DNA of 38,895 nucleotides from IMG/VR virus record IMGVR_UViG_3300028388_001251, positions 1 through 38,895 of that record, one strand, 5' to 3'. Positions 1 to 5,785 of this stretch are shown piece after piece. The stretch comes from a virus. The notes below the pieces were generated by a model. It was given only the letters and a program-made list of their open reading frames with translations. It was not told the DNA's origin and did no database searches. Made by a program: the position numbers and the translations under genes. Numbering within the stretch: the first letter of the stretch is position 1; each line of letters starts with the position of its first letter.

Positions 1-6
1 CCAATC

Positions 7-14
7 GTCACAAA
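7..14. promoter_or_regulatory. Half of an early-region palindrome, cut by the window edge
   Basis: GTCACAAA is the right arm of the 21-bp palindrome found seven more times up to 7083. Bases 2-6 would be its spacer and base 1 (c) the last base of the left arm. The left arm lies outside the window, so this copy is inferred. Confidence 0.5.
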
Positions 15-32
15 CGGCTCTGTAGTGCGGGC

Positions 33-533
33 TGTGAAAGCGCGTTTGAGCCCCGACGGAGGGTAAAATCGCGCAAATCGCTAGACAAAATTGCTGCGCG
101 TAGTACCACTAGACAAAATTAGGGGTCAATTTTGTCTAGCCTCCGCCGTTGATTTATAAGGAGTTTTTTTTGAGCTAGACAAAAATCGCGATTTTTCGAG
201 GGTAGGTAAACATTTTTTTATACGCCGGTGTGGCCCCTCACCCCTCCGACAGACAAAAGAAAAAAGGCCCGAAAAGTCTATCCATATCGTTTGTCTAGTC
301 TAAAAAAAAGGAAAAACGCCCAGCTTCTCCCAGCAAATCAACAACTTACGAGCTAGACATAACAATCTACATTAAAAAATTTTTGTCTAGTAAATTTGAA
401 AACTCCTTGCAAATCAATGACTTGGCGCTAGACAAAATTCTCGATTTCCAAATATTTTTGTCTAGTAGCCCCCCGTCGGCGTTTGTCTAGCTTTGTCTAG
501 CCTGTCGGCTTGGTAGTCCCGTTGTGAAAGCGC
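33..533. repeat. Direct repeat TGTGAAAGCGC flanking the iteron array
   Basis: The 11-mer TGTGAAAGCGC occurs at 33-43 and again at 523-533, near the two ends of the CTAGACAAAA array. The surrounding bases also agree partly (GCTGTGAAAGCGC against GTTGTGAAAGCGC). It may mark the borders of the control region or be a second protein-binding site. No function can be read from sequence alone. Confidence 0.4.
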
Positions 534-550
534 CCGGCTACTAGACAAAA
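81..550. repeat. Iteron array of CTAGACAAAA repeats, candidate replication origin or multi-site operator
   Basis: Eleven near-identical copies of CTAGACAAAA lie here. Plus-orientation copies start at 81, 109, 175, 428 and 541. Inverted copies (TTTTGTCTAG or one mismatch) end at 139, 298, 390, 465, 490 and 500. Two decayed copies lie near 250 and 353. The copies at 109-120 and 128-139 form a perfect inverted repeat with a 7-base centre. A longer unit (CTCC, GCAAATCAA, ACTT, GCTAGAC) is present at 327-358 and 403-433 and partly inverted at 148-164. The stretch is AT-rich and has no gene. Arrays like this bind initiators or repressors; which one applies here is inference. Confidence 0.7.
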
Positions 551-594
551 TAGTTACTCACGCTTATACGCTGTCAGGTACTACTTATGCATAC

Positions 595-623
595 TTGACA
601 TAAGCATTGTACTGGTGTATAAT
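595..623 (+). promoter_or_regulatory. Consensus sigma-70 promoter
   Basis: TTGACA (595-600) and TATAAT (618-623) both match the consensus perfectly and are separated by the optimal 17 bases. Transcription should begin near 630 and run right into the leader and early genes. It is the only perfect promoter I noticed in the window. It sits at the end of the iteron array, as expected for an early promoter read by unmodified host RNA polymerase. Confidence 0.85.
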
Positions 624-639
624 GACCTCTCAGGTCATT
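621..639. promoter_or_regulatory. Perfect 19-bp palindromic operator over the early promoter
   Basis: AATGACCT-CTC-AGGTCATT has two exactly complementary 8-base arms. It begins inside the -10 box and covers the expected transcription start, the classic position for a repressor. The repressor is not identified. Alternatively the palindrome forms the 5' hairpin of the transcript. Confidence 0.6.
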
Positions 640-713
640 GATAATCATGACAGCCTCCAGCTACCCGCTCGGTAGCGCGGGGGTCGGCTAGAGCCAAGAC
701 AGGTAGCGGTACT

Positions 714-734
714 TTTGTGACAGGTGGTCACAAA
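714..734. promoter_or_regulatory. Early-region palindrome, copy 1
   Basis: TTTGTGAC-AGGTG-GTCACAAA, both arms perfect. It lies about 85 bases downstream of the predicted start of the main early promoter, inside the leader, not next to a gene start. Confidence 0.7.
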
Positions 735-943
735 CCCGGAAACAGGTTGGGGACGCGCCACGGCGCGGAGCACAGACGGCAGATCGCACATTCCCCCGCG
801 GTCGAAGAAGCCCAGCTCACCCCAGCTACTACCTGCAAGGCCAGCGTAGGCACAGCGCCCTGCGCACCGACCCCTGCCATCCGACGCGCATACGGCACGG
901 CACCACCTGATAGGACGGCTTCGCATCCGTCCGAAGCGTCACC

Positions 944-1017
944 GGTATCTGCACCGCTGTGTCACTGCCTTTTACAGGCACGTCGGCCGACAACCGACCA
1001 CAGATACCCCGACGTGC
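944..1017 (+). ncRNA. Candidate structured RNA element (possible pseudoknot)
   Basis: Two long perfect complementarities interlock. GGTATCTG (944-951) pairs with CAGATACC (1001-1008), and GCACGTCGG (978-986) pairs with CCGACGTGC (1009-1017). The right arms are adjacent, as in an H-type pseudoknot with stacked helices. Local hairpins TGCCT-TTTAC-AGGCA (966-980) and GTCGG/CCGAC (982-998) compete with the second helix, so the element could switch between two folds. No known riboswitch class is recognised. Confidence 0.45.
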
Positions 1018-1187
1018 ACCTTTGAGTGATAGCGCCCACCCGGAGTCTGCTGCACAGGATTACTTACCTGTACTGGCGGATTGCGGTAACCCACCGGCGC
1101 CGTACTGGGCTCTCGCAGATTCTGGTGCTGGCATCCGCATTGAAACGACGGCCTGAGGACCTTTACGTCCTGCTTACGCAATAGACG

Positions 1188-1208
1188 TTTGTGACACCAC
1201 GTCACAAA
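1188..1208. promoter_or_regulatory. Early-region palindrome, copy 2
   Basis: TTTGTGAC-ACCAC-GTCACAAA, perfect arms. It is about 210 bases upstream of the ATPase start, with the hairpin at 1286-1322 in between. Its centre is identical to that of copy 7 (7063-7083). Confidence 0.7.
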
Positions 1209-1285
1209 GCACACCGTCGGAGTATTCCTTGACCAACAACAAGTGGCACACAAGTCTGCGAACACTTAATAGATTCGATTACTAC

Positions 1286-1322
1286 AGCCCGGCCAGATGA
1301 ACCATATCTGCGTCGGGCTTTC
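1286..1322 (+). terminator. Terminator-like hairpin before the ATPase gene
   Basis: AGCCCG (1286-1291) pairs with CGGGCT (1314-1319), and inside it CAGAT (1294-1298) pairs with ATCTG (1306-1310). A short TTT run follows. It would end transcripts from the 595-623 promoter after about 0.7 kb, or act as an attenuator. The short T run makes termination efficiency uncertain. Confidence 0.5.
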
Positions 1323-1415
1323 CTGTATGTGCGTTAGGCGCACACTGACGAGGCCGTACTCAGGCCGAAACAGGGCCGACCAACTACTTATCAATAGCCC
1401 AAGGAGGGCACCAAC

Positions 1416-2504
1416 ATGTCTGACACATCAATCACTGACAACGGCATCCAGAAGATCAACGTCGACCAAATCTCAGACCAGCTCGAGCTGGCGTGGGCCG
1501 TCGGCTGGGCGACCATCCTCTGGGGACTGCCGGGCATCGGCAAGTCGGCTGGGGTAAAGGAATTCGCCCGGAAGATAGACGCCATCCTCGTCGACATCCG
1601 GCTGAGCATGTACCAGTCCGTCGACCTGCGTGGCTTGCCCGACCTCGACGCTGACCTACCCGTCACCGTGTGGAAGATGGCCGCGACCCTGCCCTTCAAG
1701 GGCAACCCGATGTTCGCTGAGGCAGAGAAGAACAACACGCCCATAGTGCTGTTCCTCGACGAGATTCTCCACGCCGTCGGGCCTGTGCAGGCCGCGTCGT
1801 TCCAACTGCTGCACCCCGAAGATCGTGGGGTGGGCGAGTTTGAGCTGATCGACTCCGTCATCGTGGTGGCTGCGTCCAACATGCGCACCCATCGCAGCGG
1901 CGCCGGTGAGATGTACTCGGCGCAGGCCAACCGCCTGATGCACTACGAGGTCATGTCCTCGCAACGTGGATTCCTCGTGCACGCTGAGCAGCGTGAGATG
2001 TCTCCCTACGTCATCGCGTTCCTCAACTTCCGCCCCGAGTACACCAACATGAGCGAGAAGGCCATCAAGGCCAACGCCAAGGCGTTCCCGACCGAGCGTG
2101 TGTGGGAGGGTGTGAGCGACGTGTTGCGTGTAGCGAAGAACCCGACCGTGCGTCGGCGGGGCCTCGCCTCCCTGCTGGGCACTGGCGTGGCGGCCGAGTT
2201 CGAGGCGTTCATCGAGATGTGCGAGGACCTGCCCAAGCCATCGCAGATCATCGCCGACCCCGAGGGCACCCCGGTGCCGGACATCACCCGCCGTGACGTG
2301 CTGTGCGCTACAGCAAACATGTGCGCCCGCAAGATTGACAACACGACAGCCGAGGCGTTCGTGACCTACCTGCGCCGGATGCCGATGGAGTACCAAGTGA
2401 TGGCGCTGGTCACCATCAACAACGCGCCCAAGACTGCGGGTCTGGTCATCACCAGCGATGCCGTGGGCGACTTCAACCATGAGCTGTCCGACCAGCTCTT
2501 CTGA
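1416..2504 (+). CDS. MoxR/CobS-like AAA+ ATPase
   Basis: This 362-residue protein is an AAA+ ATPase of the MoxR type, a chaperone-like motor that usually works with a partner carrying a VWA domain. Visible motifs are Walker A GLPGIGKS (37-44), Walker B VLFLDE (111-116), a sensor-1 asparagine in VVAASN (150-155) and a likely arginine finger near R173. The start is set by a strong AAGGAGG site nine bases ahead. The second gene downstream encodes a protein with a metallopeptidase-like and a VWA domain, the expected partner, so the three genes at 1416-4860 form a module. In phages such pairs are early genes of poorly known function; remodelling of a host or phage complex is a plausible role. The family call is firm, the target unknown. 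Confidence 0.88.
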   Translation: MSDTSITDNGIQKINVDQISDQLELAWAVGWATILWGLPGIGKSAGVKEFARKIDAILVDIRLSMYQSVDLRGLPDLDADLPVTVWKMAATLPFKGNPMFAEAEKNNTPIVLFLDEILHAVGPVQAASFQLLHPEDRGVGEFELIDSVIVVAASNMRTHRSGAGEMYSAQANRLMHYEVMSSQRGFLVHAEQREMSPYVIAFLNFRPEYTNMSEKAIKANAKAFPTERVWEGVSDVLRVAKNPTVRRRGLASLLGTGVAAEFEAFIEMCEDLPKPSQIIADPEGTPVPDITRRDVLCATANMCARKIDNTTAEAFVTYLRRMPMEYQVMALVTINNAPKTAGLVITSDAVGDFNHELSDQLF

Positions 2505-2519
2505 CCAACCCCCAACCCC

Positions 2520-2538
2520 GCCCCGTTTGTGACGGGGC
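2520..2538 (+). other. GCCCCGT/ACGGGGC hairpin overlapping palindrome copy 3
   Basis: GCCCCGT (2520-2526) pairs with ACGGGGC (2532-2538) around a 5-base loop. It shares bases with the palindrome at 2526-2546, so only one of the two hairpins can form at a time. It has no T run, so it is not a simple terminator. The same arrangement recurs at 4869-4896 and 5734-5762. Confidence 0.55.
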
Positions 2539-2546
2539 GTCACAAA
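2526..2546. promoter_or_regulatory. Early-region palindrome, copy 3
   Basis: TTTGTGAC-GGGGC-GTCACAAA, perfect arms. It lies between the ATPase stop and the next gene, ending 39 bases before the ATG at 2586, and is followed by CTACTTAC (2558-2565) and AAGGAGG. Confidence 0.75.
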
Positions 2547-2585
2547 GCAACACCCATCTACTTACGCCCAAGGAGGGCATATCAC

Positions 2586-3473
2586 ATGGCACAAGTCAGC
2601 CACATCCACACCGCTCAGTCAGCCACTCACACCAGCCCGCTGCGCCGCAGCGCCATGCTCGTGAAGGTCAGCGTGACCAAGCCCACCACCAGTCGGGCGA
2701 ACAAACGTGTCCGTGACGAGGTCGCGCGTGACAAGTCAGCCGACAGCGACAGCGTGTCGGTGCACAACCGCATCCTGTCCAAGAGTTTTACGCAGCCCCT
2801 CGATCAGGTCTGCGCCAAGGCGCGTCAGCTCCTCAACGAACGTGCGCTGCCGTGGGACGACGACGGCTGGCGTGTGCTCAAGAAAACCGACTTCATGCAG
2901 CTGAAGCAGGACATTGCCGCTATCGAGCAGGAGCTGAAGAACGCCGTGATGGCCCAGCTCTCCAACTACCCCTACGAGGTACAGCGGGCGAAACAACGTT
3001 TGGGCTCCATGTTCGACCCGAAGCACTACCCATCCACCGGAGAGATTCTCTCCAAGTACAGCATCACGCTGCGGCACCAGCCGTTCCCGGACGCGGAGGA
3101 CTACAGGGCCGACGTGGCAGACAACGTCGGGGCGGCCATCGCTCAGCAGGCGCGGGACGAGTACGCCGCGCAGTACACCGAGGGGCTCAACGATGTCGTG
3201 GCCGAGTTCGGAAAGCTGGCTGCCGATGCCGTGGAGCGCCTCGAAGGTGGGCGACTCACGTCGGTGCTCGACAATCTGGTCAGCATGGGCAACAAGCTCG
3301 ACAGCTTGAACCTGACCGGCGACCCCAAGGTGACGCGCCTGTCTGCCGAGGCACGTCGGCGCCTGACCAGCATCACCGACCGTCCGGCGCTCGCAAAGGA
3401 CAAGACTCTGCGCAAAGCAGCAGCCGAGGACGTGAAGTCCCTGATCGACGACTTCTCTGACATGTGGGCGTAA
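2586..3473 (+). CDS. Unknown protein of the MoxR-VWA module
   Basis: This 295-residue protein is not recognised. It is charged and mostly helical. It has a basic N-terminus (about 20-55), a long helical stretch around the AIEQELKNAVMAQL segment, and a second helical half ending in DDFSDMWA. No catalytic motif, signal peptide or membrane segment is visible. I chose the ATG at 2586, nine bases after AAGGAGG; an in-frame GTG at 2529 lies inside the palindrome and is unlikely. Its place between a MoxR-type ATPase and its VWA partner suggests it is the third part of that complex, perhaps an adaptor. That is inference from position. Confidence 0.8.
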   Translation: MAQVSHIHTAQSATHTSPLRRSAMLVKVSVTKPTTSRANKRVRDEVARDKSADSDSVSVHNRILSKSFTQPLDQVCAKARQLLNERALPWDDDGWRVLKKTDFMQLKQDIAAIEQELKNAVMAQLSNYPYEVQRAKQRLGSMFDPKHYPSTGEILSKYSITLRHQPFPDAEDYRADVADNVGAAIAQQARDEYAAQYTEGLNDVVAEFGKLAADAVERLEGGRLTSVLDNLVSMGNKLDSLNLTGDPKVTRLSAEARRRLTSITDRPALAKDKTLRKAAAEDVKSLIDDFSDMWA

Positions 3474-3482
3474 GCCCACTTT

Positions 3483-3503
3483 TCTGTGACACCTTGTCAC
3501 AAA
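3483..3503. promoter_or_regulatory. Early-region palindrome, copy 4
   Basis: TCTGTGAC-ACCTT-GTCACAAA, with one mismatch in the left arm. It starts 10 bases after the previous stop codon and ends 25 bases before the ATG at 3529. Unlike most copies it is not followed by CTACTTAC. Confidence 0.7.
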
Positions 3504-3528
3504 CCACTCACCCATAGAGGTAACAGCT

Positions 3529-4860
3529 ATGAAGTTCACACCCGCCGAGCCCACCTACGAGCAGCGCACCCAGATCAGCAAGGCGCTGGGCAGGCTCAGT
3601 CTGACCAACCGGTTCTACGCAGAGGTACTCGGGCGACTGCCCGTCTACTTCACCGAAGACGTAGGCACCGCCGGCACCGACGGCATAGCGTTCTACTTCT
3701 CTCCGAGTTTCATGGAGAGGTACGACATGACCTTGGAGCAGGCGATGTTCGTCATGGCCCACGAGGTCGAGCACGTGGTGCTTGAGCATCCTGCACGTCG
3801 GGGCAGCGCTGACCCGATGGACTACAACATCGCTGGCGACGAGCGCATCAACAACAACTTGTTCGCCGCAGGCATGAAAGGCCCGACCGACGAGAACGGC
3901 AAGTTCATGGGCTACGCAAGCTCCAAGTACGCCGACCAGTCATGGTCCACCGAGCTGATTTTTCGTGACCGCGAACAGAACAAGCCCACGCCTCCCCCTC
4001 CCCCGCCGGGAGGTGAGGGTGACTCCAGTGACGATGGTGGTGACCAAGGGCAAGGCCAAGGTGACGACGGCGCTGGGGATCAGTCCGGTACTACAGAGCC
4101 GGGCGGCCAGCCGACCACCATGCCCAACGGTGTGGAGGACATCTTCGCTGGTGACGTGATCCAGCCCACCGACGAGAACGGCAAGCCCCTGACCGGTGCC
4201 GACTTGGCTGAGGCGCACAACGCCGTCAAGGGAGCCATCCTGTCCGCGGCGGCGGCCACCCGTGCCATCGACCCCGGCCTGATCCCAGCGCATCTGCGCG
4301 GTCCACTGGCTGAGCTTGTCGAGCCCGAGGTCGACTGGGTGGAGGTCATGCGCCCCTACATGTCAGCCACAGCACAAGACGATGAGAGCTGGGACATGCT
4401 CGACCAGCGCATGATCTCCCGACGCATCGCCATGCCGAGGCTTCACTCGGTTCGCGCTGGCACCGTCGGCGTCATCGTCGACACGTCCGGGTCATGCCGT
4501 GCACACATCGGCCCATTCCTGTCCGAGCTGTGCGCTCTGGCGGCCGAGGTCGAGCCCGAGGGCATCCGTGTGATTTTCATCGACACCGAGGTCCAGCACG
4601 ACATCACGACCACGCCGGAGGACTTCGAGGCGGACCTGTCCGAGCTGATGGCCAACCCGCCCTACGGTGGCGGCACTGACCTGCGCCCGGCGTTCGACGT
4701 GCTGGCCGACGTCGACGATCTCGAGTGCGTCCTGTGCATGACCGACATGATGACGCCCTTCCCCGACGTCGACTATCTCCATGCCGATGACACGCTATTC
4801 CTCGACACCTACGGGCGCATCGACGCGCCCTTCGGCGAGAAGGTCCTCATCGGCCGATAG
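3529..4860 (+). CDS. Putative metallopeptidase and VWA-domain protein (DUF2201-like)
   Basis: A 443-residue two-domain protein. The N-terminal part has a zincin-like HEVEH motif (78-82), followed by HPARRG and an aspartate in the DYNIAGDERIN segment, the pattern of DUF2201-type putative metallopeptidases. A proline-, glycine- and aspartate-rich linker (about 150-190) leads to a VWA-like domain with a MIDAS motif DTSGS (318-322), a GGGTD loop and a later TDMM segment. VWA proteins of this kind pair with MoxR ATPases, and one is encoded 1 kb upstream. A likely role is protein complex remodelling or proteolysis early in infection; the substrate cannot be told. AGAGGT lies upstream of the ATG at 3529. 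Confidence 0.85.
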   Translation: MKFTPAEPTYEQRTQISKALGRLSLTNRFYAEVLGRLPVYFTEDVGTAGTDGIAFYFSPSFMERYDMTLEQAMFVMAHEVEHVVLEHPARRGSADPMDYNIAGDERINNNLFAAGMKGPTDENGKFMGYASSKYADQSWSTELIFRDREQNKPTPPPPPPGGEGDSSDDGGDQGQGQGDDGAGDQSGTTEPGGQPTTMPNGVEDIFAGDVIQPTDENGKPLTGADLAEAHNAVKGAILSAAAATRAIDPGLIPAHLRGPLAELVEPEVDWVEVMRPYMSATAQDDESWDMLDQRMISRRIAMPRLHSVRAGTVGVIVDTSGSCRAHIGPFLSELCALAAEVEPEGIRVIFIDTEVQHDITTTPEDFEADLSELMANPPYGGGTDLRPAFDVLADVDDLECVLCMTDMMTPFPDVDYLHADDTLFLDTYGRIDAPFGEKVLIGR

Positions 4861-4868
4861 CCCCTCCC

Positions 4869-4888
4869 GCCCCGTTTTGTGACGGGGC
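4869..4888 (+). other. GCCCCGT/ACGGGGC hairpin overlapping palindrome copy 5
   Basis: GCCCCGT (4869-4875) pairs with ACGGGGC (4882-4888) around a 6-base loop and competes with the palindrome at 4876-4896, as near 2520. Confidence 0.55.
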
Positions 4889-4896
4889 GTCACAAA
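4876..4896. promoter_or_regulatory. Early-region palindrome, copy 5
   Basis: TTTGTGAC-GGGGC-GTCACAAA, perfect arms. It ends 21 bases before the ATG at 4918, followed by CTACTTAC (4898-4905) and GGAG. There is no room for a separate promoter between the palindrome and the gene. Confidence 0.75.
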
Positions 4897-4917
4897 CCTA
4901 CTTACGGAGAACAAGTA

Positions 4918-5136
4918 ATGACCTACAGCACACAGCAGCCCATCGAGCGCGGCGCTGCCAGCATGCTGATCGAGCTGCGCGACGGCACGATCACGGTGCG
5001 CCACGGTACCGACAACACGTTGCTGGCAACCATCGAGCAGACGCCGCCCGGCTCGTGGCGGCGCATCTGCCAACTACTACATGACATGGGAGCGCGTATG
5101 ACGCCTACGCCGAGGAGACAGAACAATGAGCATTAA
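4918..5136 (+). CDS. Small unknown protein
   Basis: A 72-residue protein without recognisable domain. Its middle (LIELRDGTITVRHGTDNTLLATIE) looks like a run of short beta strands and its C-terminus is basic and polar. I chose the ATG at 4918 because GGAG lies 9 bases ahead; an in-frame GTG at 4879 falls inside the palindrome. The end overlaps the next gene by 11 bases, so the two are probably translationally coupled. Confidence 0.7.
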   Translation: MTYSTQQPIERGAASMLIELRDGTITVRHGTDNTLLATIEQTPPGSWRRICQLLHDMGARMTPTPRRQNNEH

Positions 5137-5689
5137 ATTAGAGGTAACTGTTTCAGAGGACCAGCTGATCGACGTATGCCGGCGCGAGCTGGCCATTGCG
5201 CCCAAGGCAGACGACTCGGGGTTCATCACTTGGCTTGGCGCGCACCTTGACGCCGAGAGTGTCGACCCGATGGAGGTGGCTGCCGAGCTGGTCGAGCACA
5301 TGAGTCTGGCCGACCGGCTGGAGGTTGCGCGCGTGAGAGATGAGCGCGCCTTCGACGTGCTGAGGGCGGCCGACCTTGATAACTCCGACGTTGTCTCGTT
5401 CGTCGCGCAAAGGCTCAGCACCGACGATCTTCTGGATTACGCCGACGCCCCGACTGACGATGTGGCTGACTGGTTGGAGGGAAGCCCCGACATGCAGGTG
5501 ATCCGTCGGGCTGACACCATCGCTGACCAGCTGGATGCTATCGGCCTGACCCCTGCCAAGCTCTGCAACTGGCTGCAGGCCAATCACCCCGACGTTCTGC
5601 CCAAGCAGAACAACGTCGCCGACGTGCCCACGTTGGCGCTCATTAAAGAGCTGATGGACCGTGCGTCCAAGGAGAATGACAATGCCTGA
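5126..5689 (+). CDS. Unknown acidic protein
   Basis: A 187-residue, strongly acidic, mostly helical protein rich in D, A, L and V. No motif, signal peptide or membrane segment is seen. It starts inside the end of the previous gene with GAGGAG ahead, and is followed by a 14-codon frame that overlaps its stop codon. It belongs to the early block, which in phages often holds host-takeover proteins; nothing in the sequence says more. Confidence 0.75.
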   Translation: MSIKLEVTVSEDQLIDVCRRELAIAPKADDSGFITWLGAHLDAESVDPMEVAAELVEHMSLADRLEVARVRDERAFDVLRAADLDNSDVVSFVAQRLSTDDLLDYADAPTDDVADWLEGSPDMQVIRRADTIADQLDAIGLTPAKLCNWLQANHPDVLPKQNNVADVPTLALIKELMDRASKENDNA

Positions 5690-5726
5690 GTATCGAGTGG
5701 GTGTGTACGAGCCGGAGGAAATCTAA
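5682..5726 (+). CDS. Possible 14-residue peptide
   Basis: ATG at 5682 opens a frame for MPEYRVGVYEPEEI, ending at TAA 5724-5726. AAGGAG (5669-5674) is well placed and the start overlaps the stop of the gene before by 8 bases, the coupling style of this phage. It ends just before palindrome copy 6. The length is too short to be sure it is a gene; it could act as a leader peptide. Confidence 0.3.
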   Translation: MPEYRVGVYEPEEI

Positions 5727-5733
5727 CAACCCC

Positions 5734-5754
5734 GCCCCGTCTTTGTGACGGGGC
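5734..5754 (+). other. GCCCCGTC/GACGGGGC hairpin overlapping palindrome copy 6
   Basis: GCCCCGTC (5734-5741) pairs with GACGGGGC (5747-5754) around a 5-base loop. The stem is one pair longer than at the other two sites. It excludes the palindrome hairpin at 5742-5762. Confidence 0.55.
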
Positions 5755-5762
5755 ATCACAAA
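5742..5762. promoter_or_regulatory. Early-region palindrome, copy 6
   Basis: TTTGTGAC-GGGGC-ATCACAAA, with one mismatch in the right arm. It ends 23 bases before the ATG at 5786 and is followed directly by CTACTTAC (5763-5770). Confidence 0.7.
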
Positions 5763-5785
5763 CTACTTACTGATAGGACTACCAC

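Larger units (their letters stand above)
640..1415 (+). other. Structured 0.78-kb leader with no convincing gene
   Basis: Open frames here (for example at 717-1025 and 959-1156) lack ribosome binding sites, are rich in R, P, T and A, and look like chance frames. The stretch follows a strong promoter and holds many hairpins: GCTACC/GGTAGC at 660-676, the palindrome at 714-734, GGACGG/CCGTCC at 913-932, a possible pseudoknot at 944-1017, AGGAC/GTCCT at 1156-1171, the palindrome at 1188-1208, and a terminator-like hairpin at 1286-1322. It could be a phage non-coding RNA of about 0.7 kb or a long regulated 5' leader of the ATPase gene. Confidence 0.55.

Noticed and set aside
81-550. CRISPR array
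   Set aside because: Repeats are only about 10 bases, in both orientations and irregularly spaced.
944-1008. tRNA-like shape with 8-bp outer stem, a 7-base loop TTTTACA and a second 5-bp arm
   Set aside because: No D-arm, no TTC-type T-loop, a two-base gap before the outer stem and no CCA end. Treated as another kind of structured RNA.
717-1156. Open frames of 102 and 65 codons in the leader
   Set aside because: No ribosome binding sites, odd composition, and the first begins inside a palindrome. Read as chance frames in GC-rich sequence.
1656-2543. Long minus-strand frame opposite the ATPase gene
   Set aside because: Composition is rich in H, V, G and R, typical of a shadow frame; the plus-strand ATPase has clear motifs.
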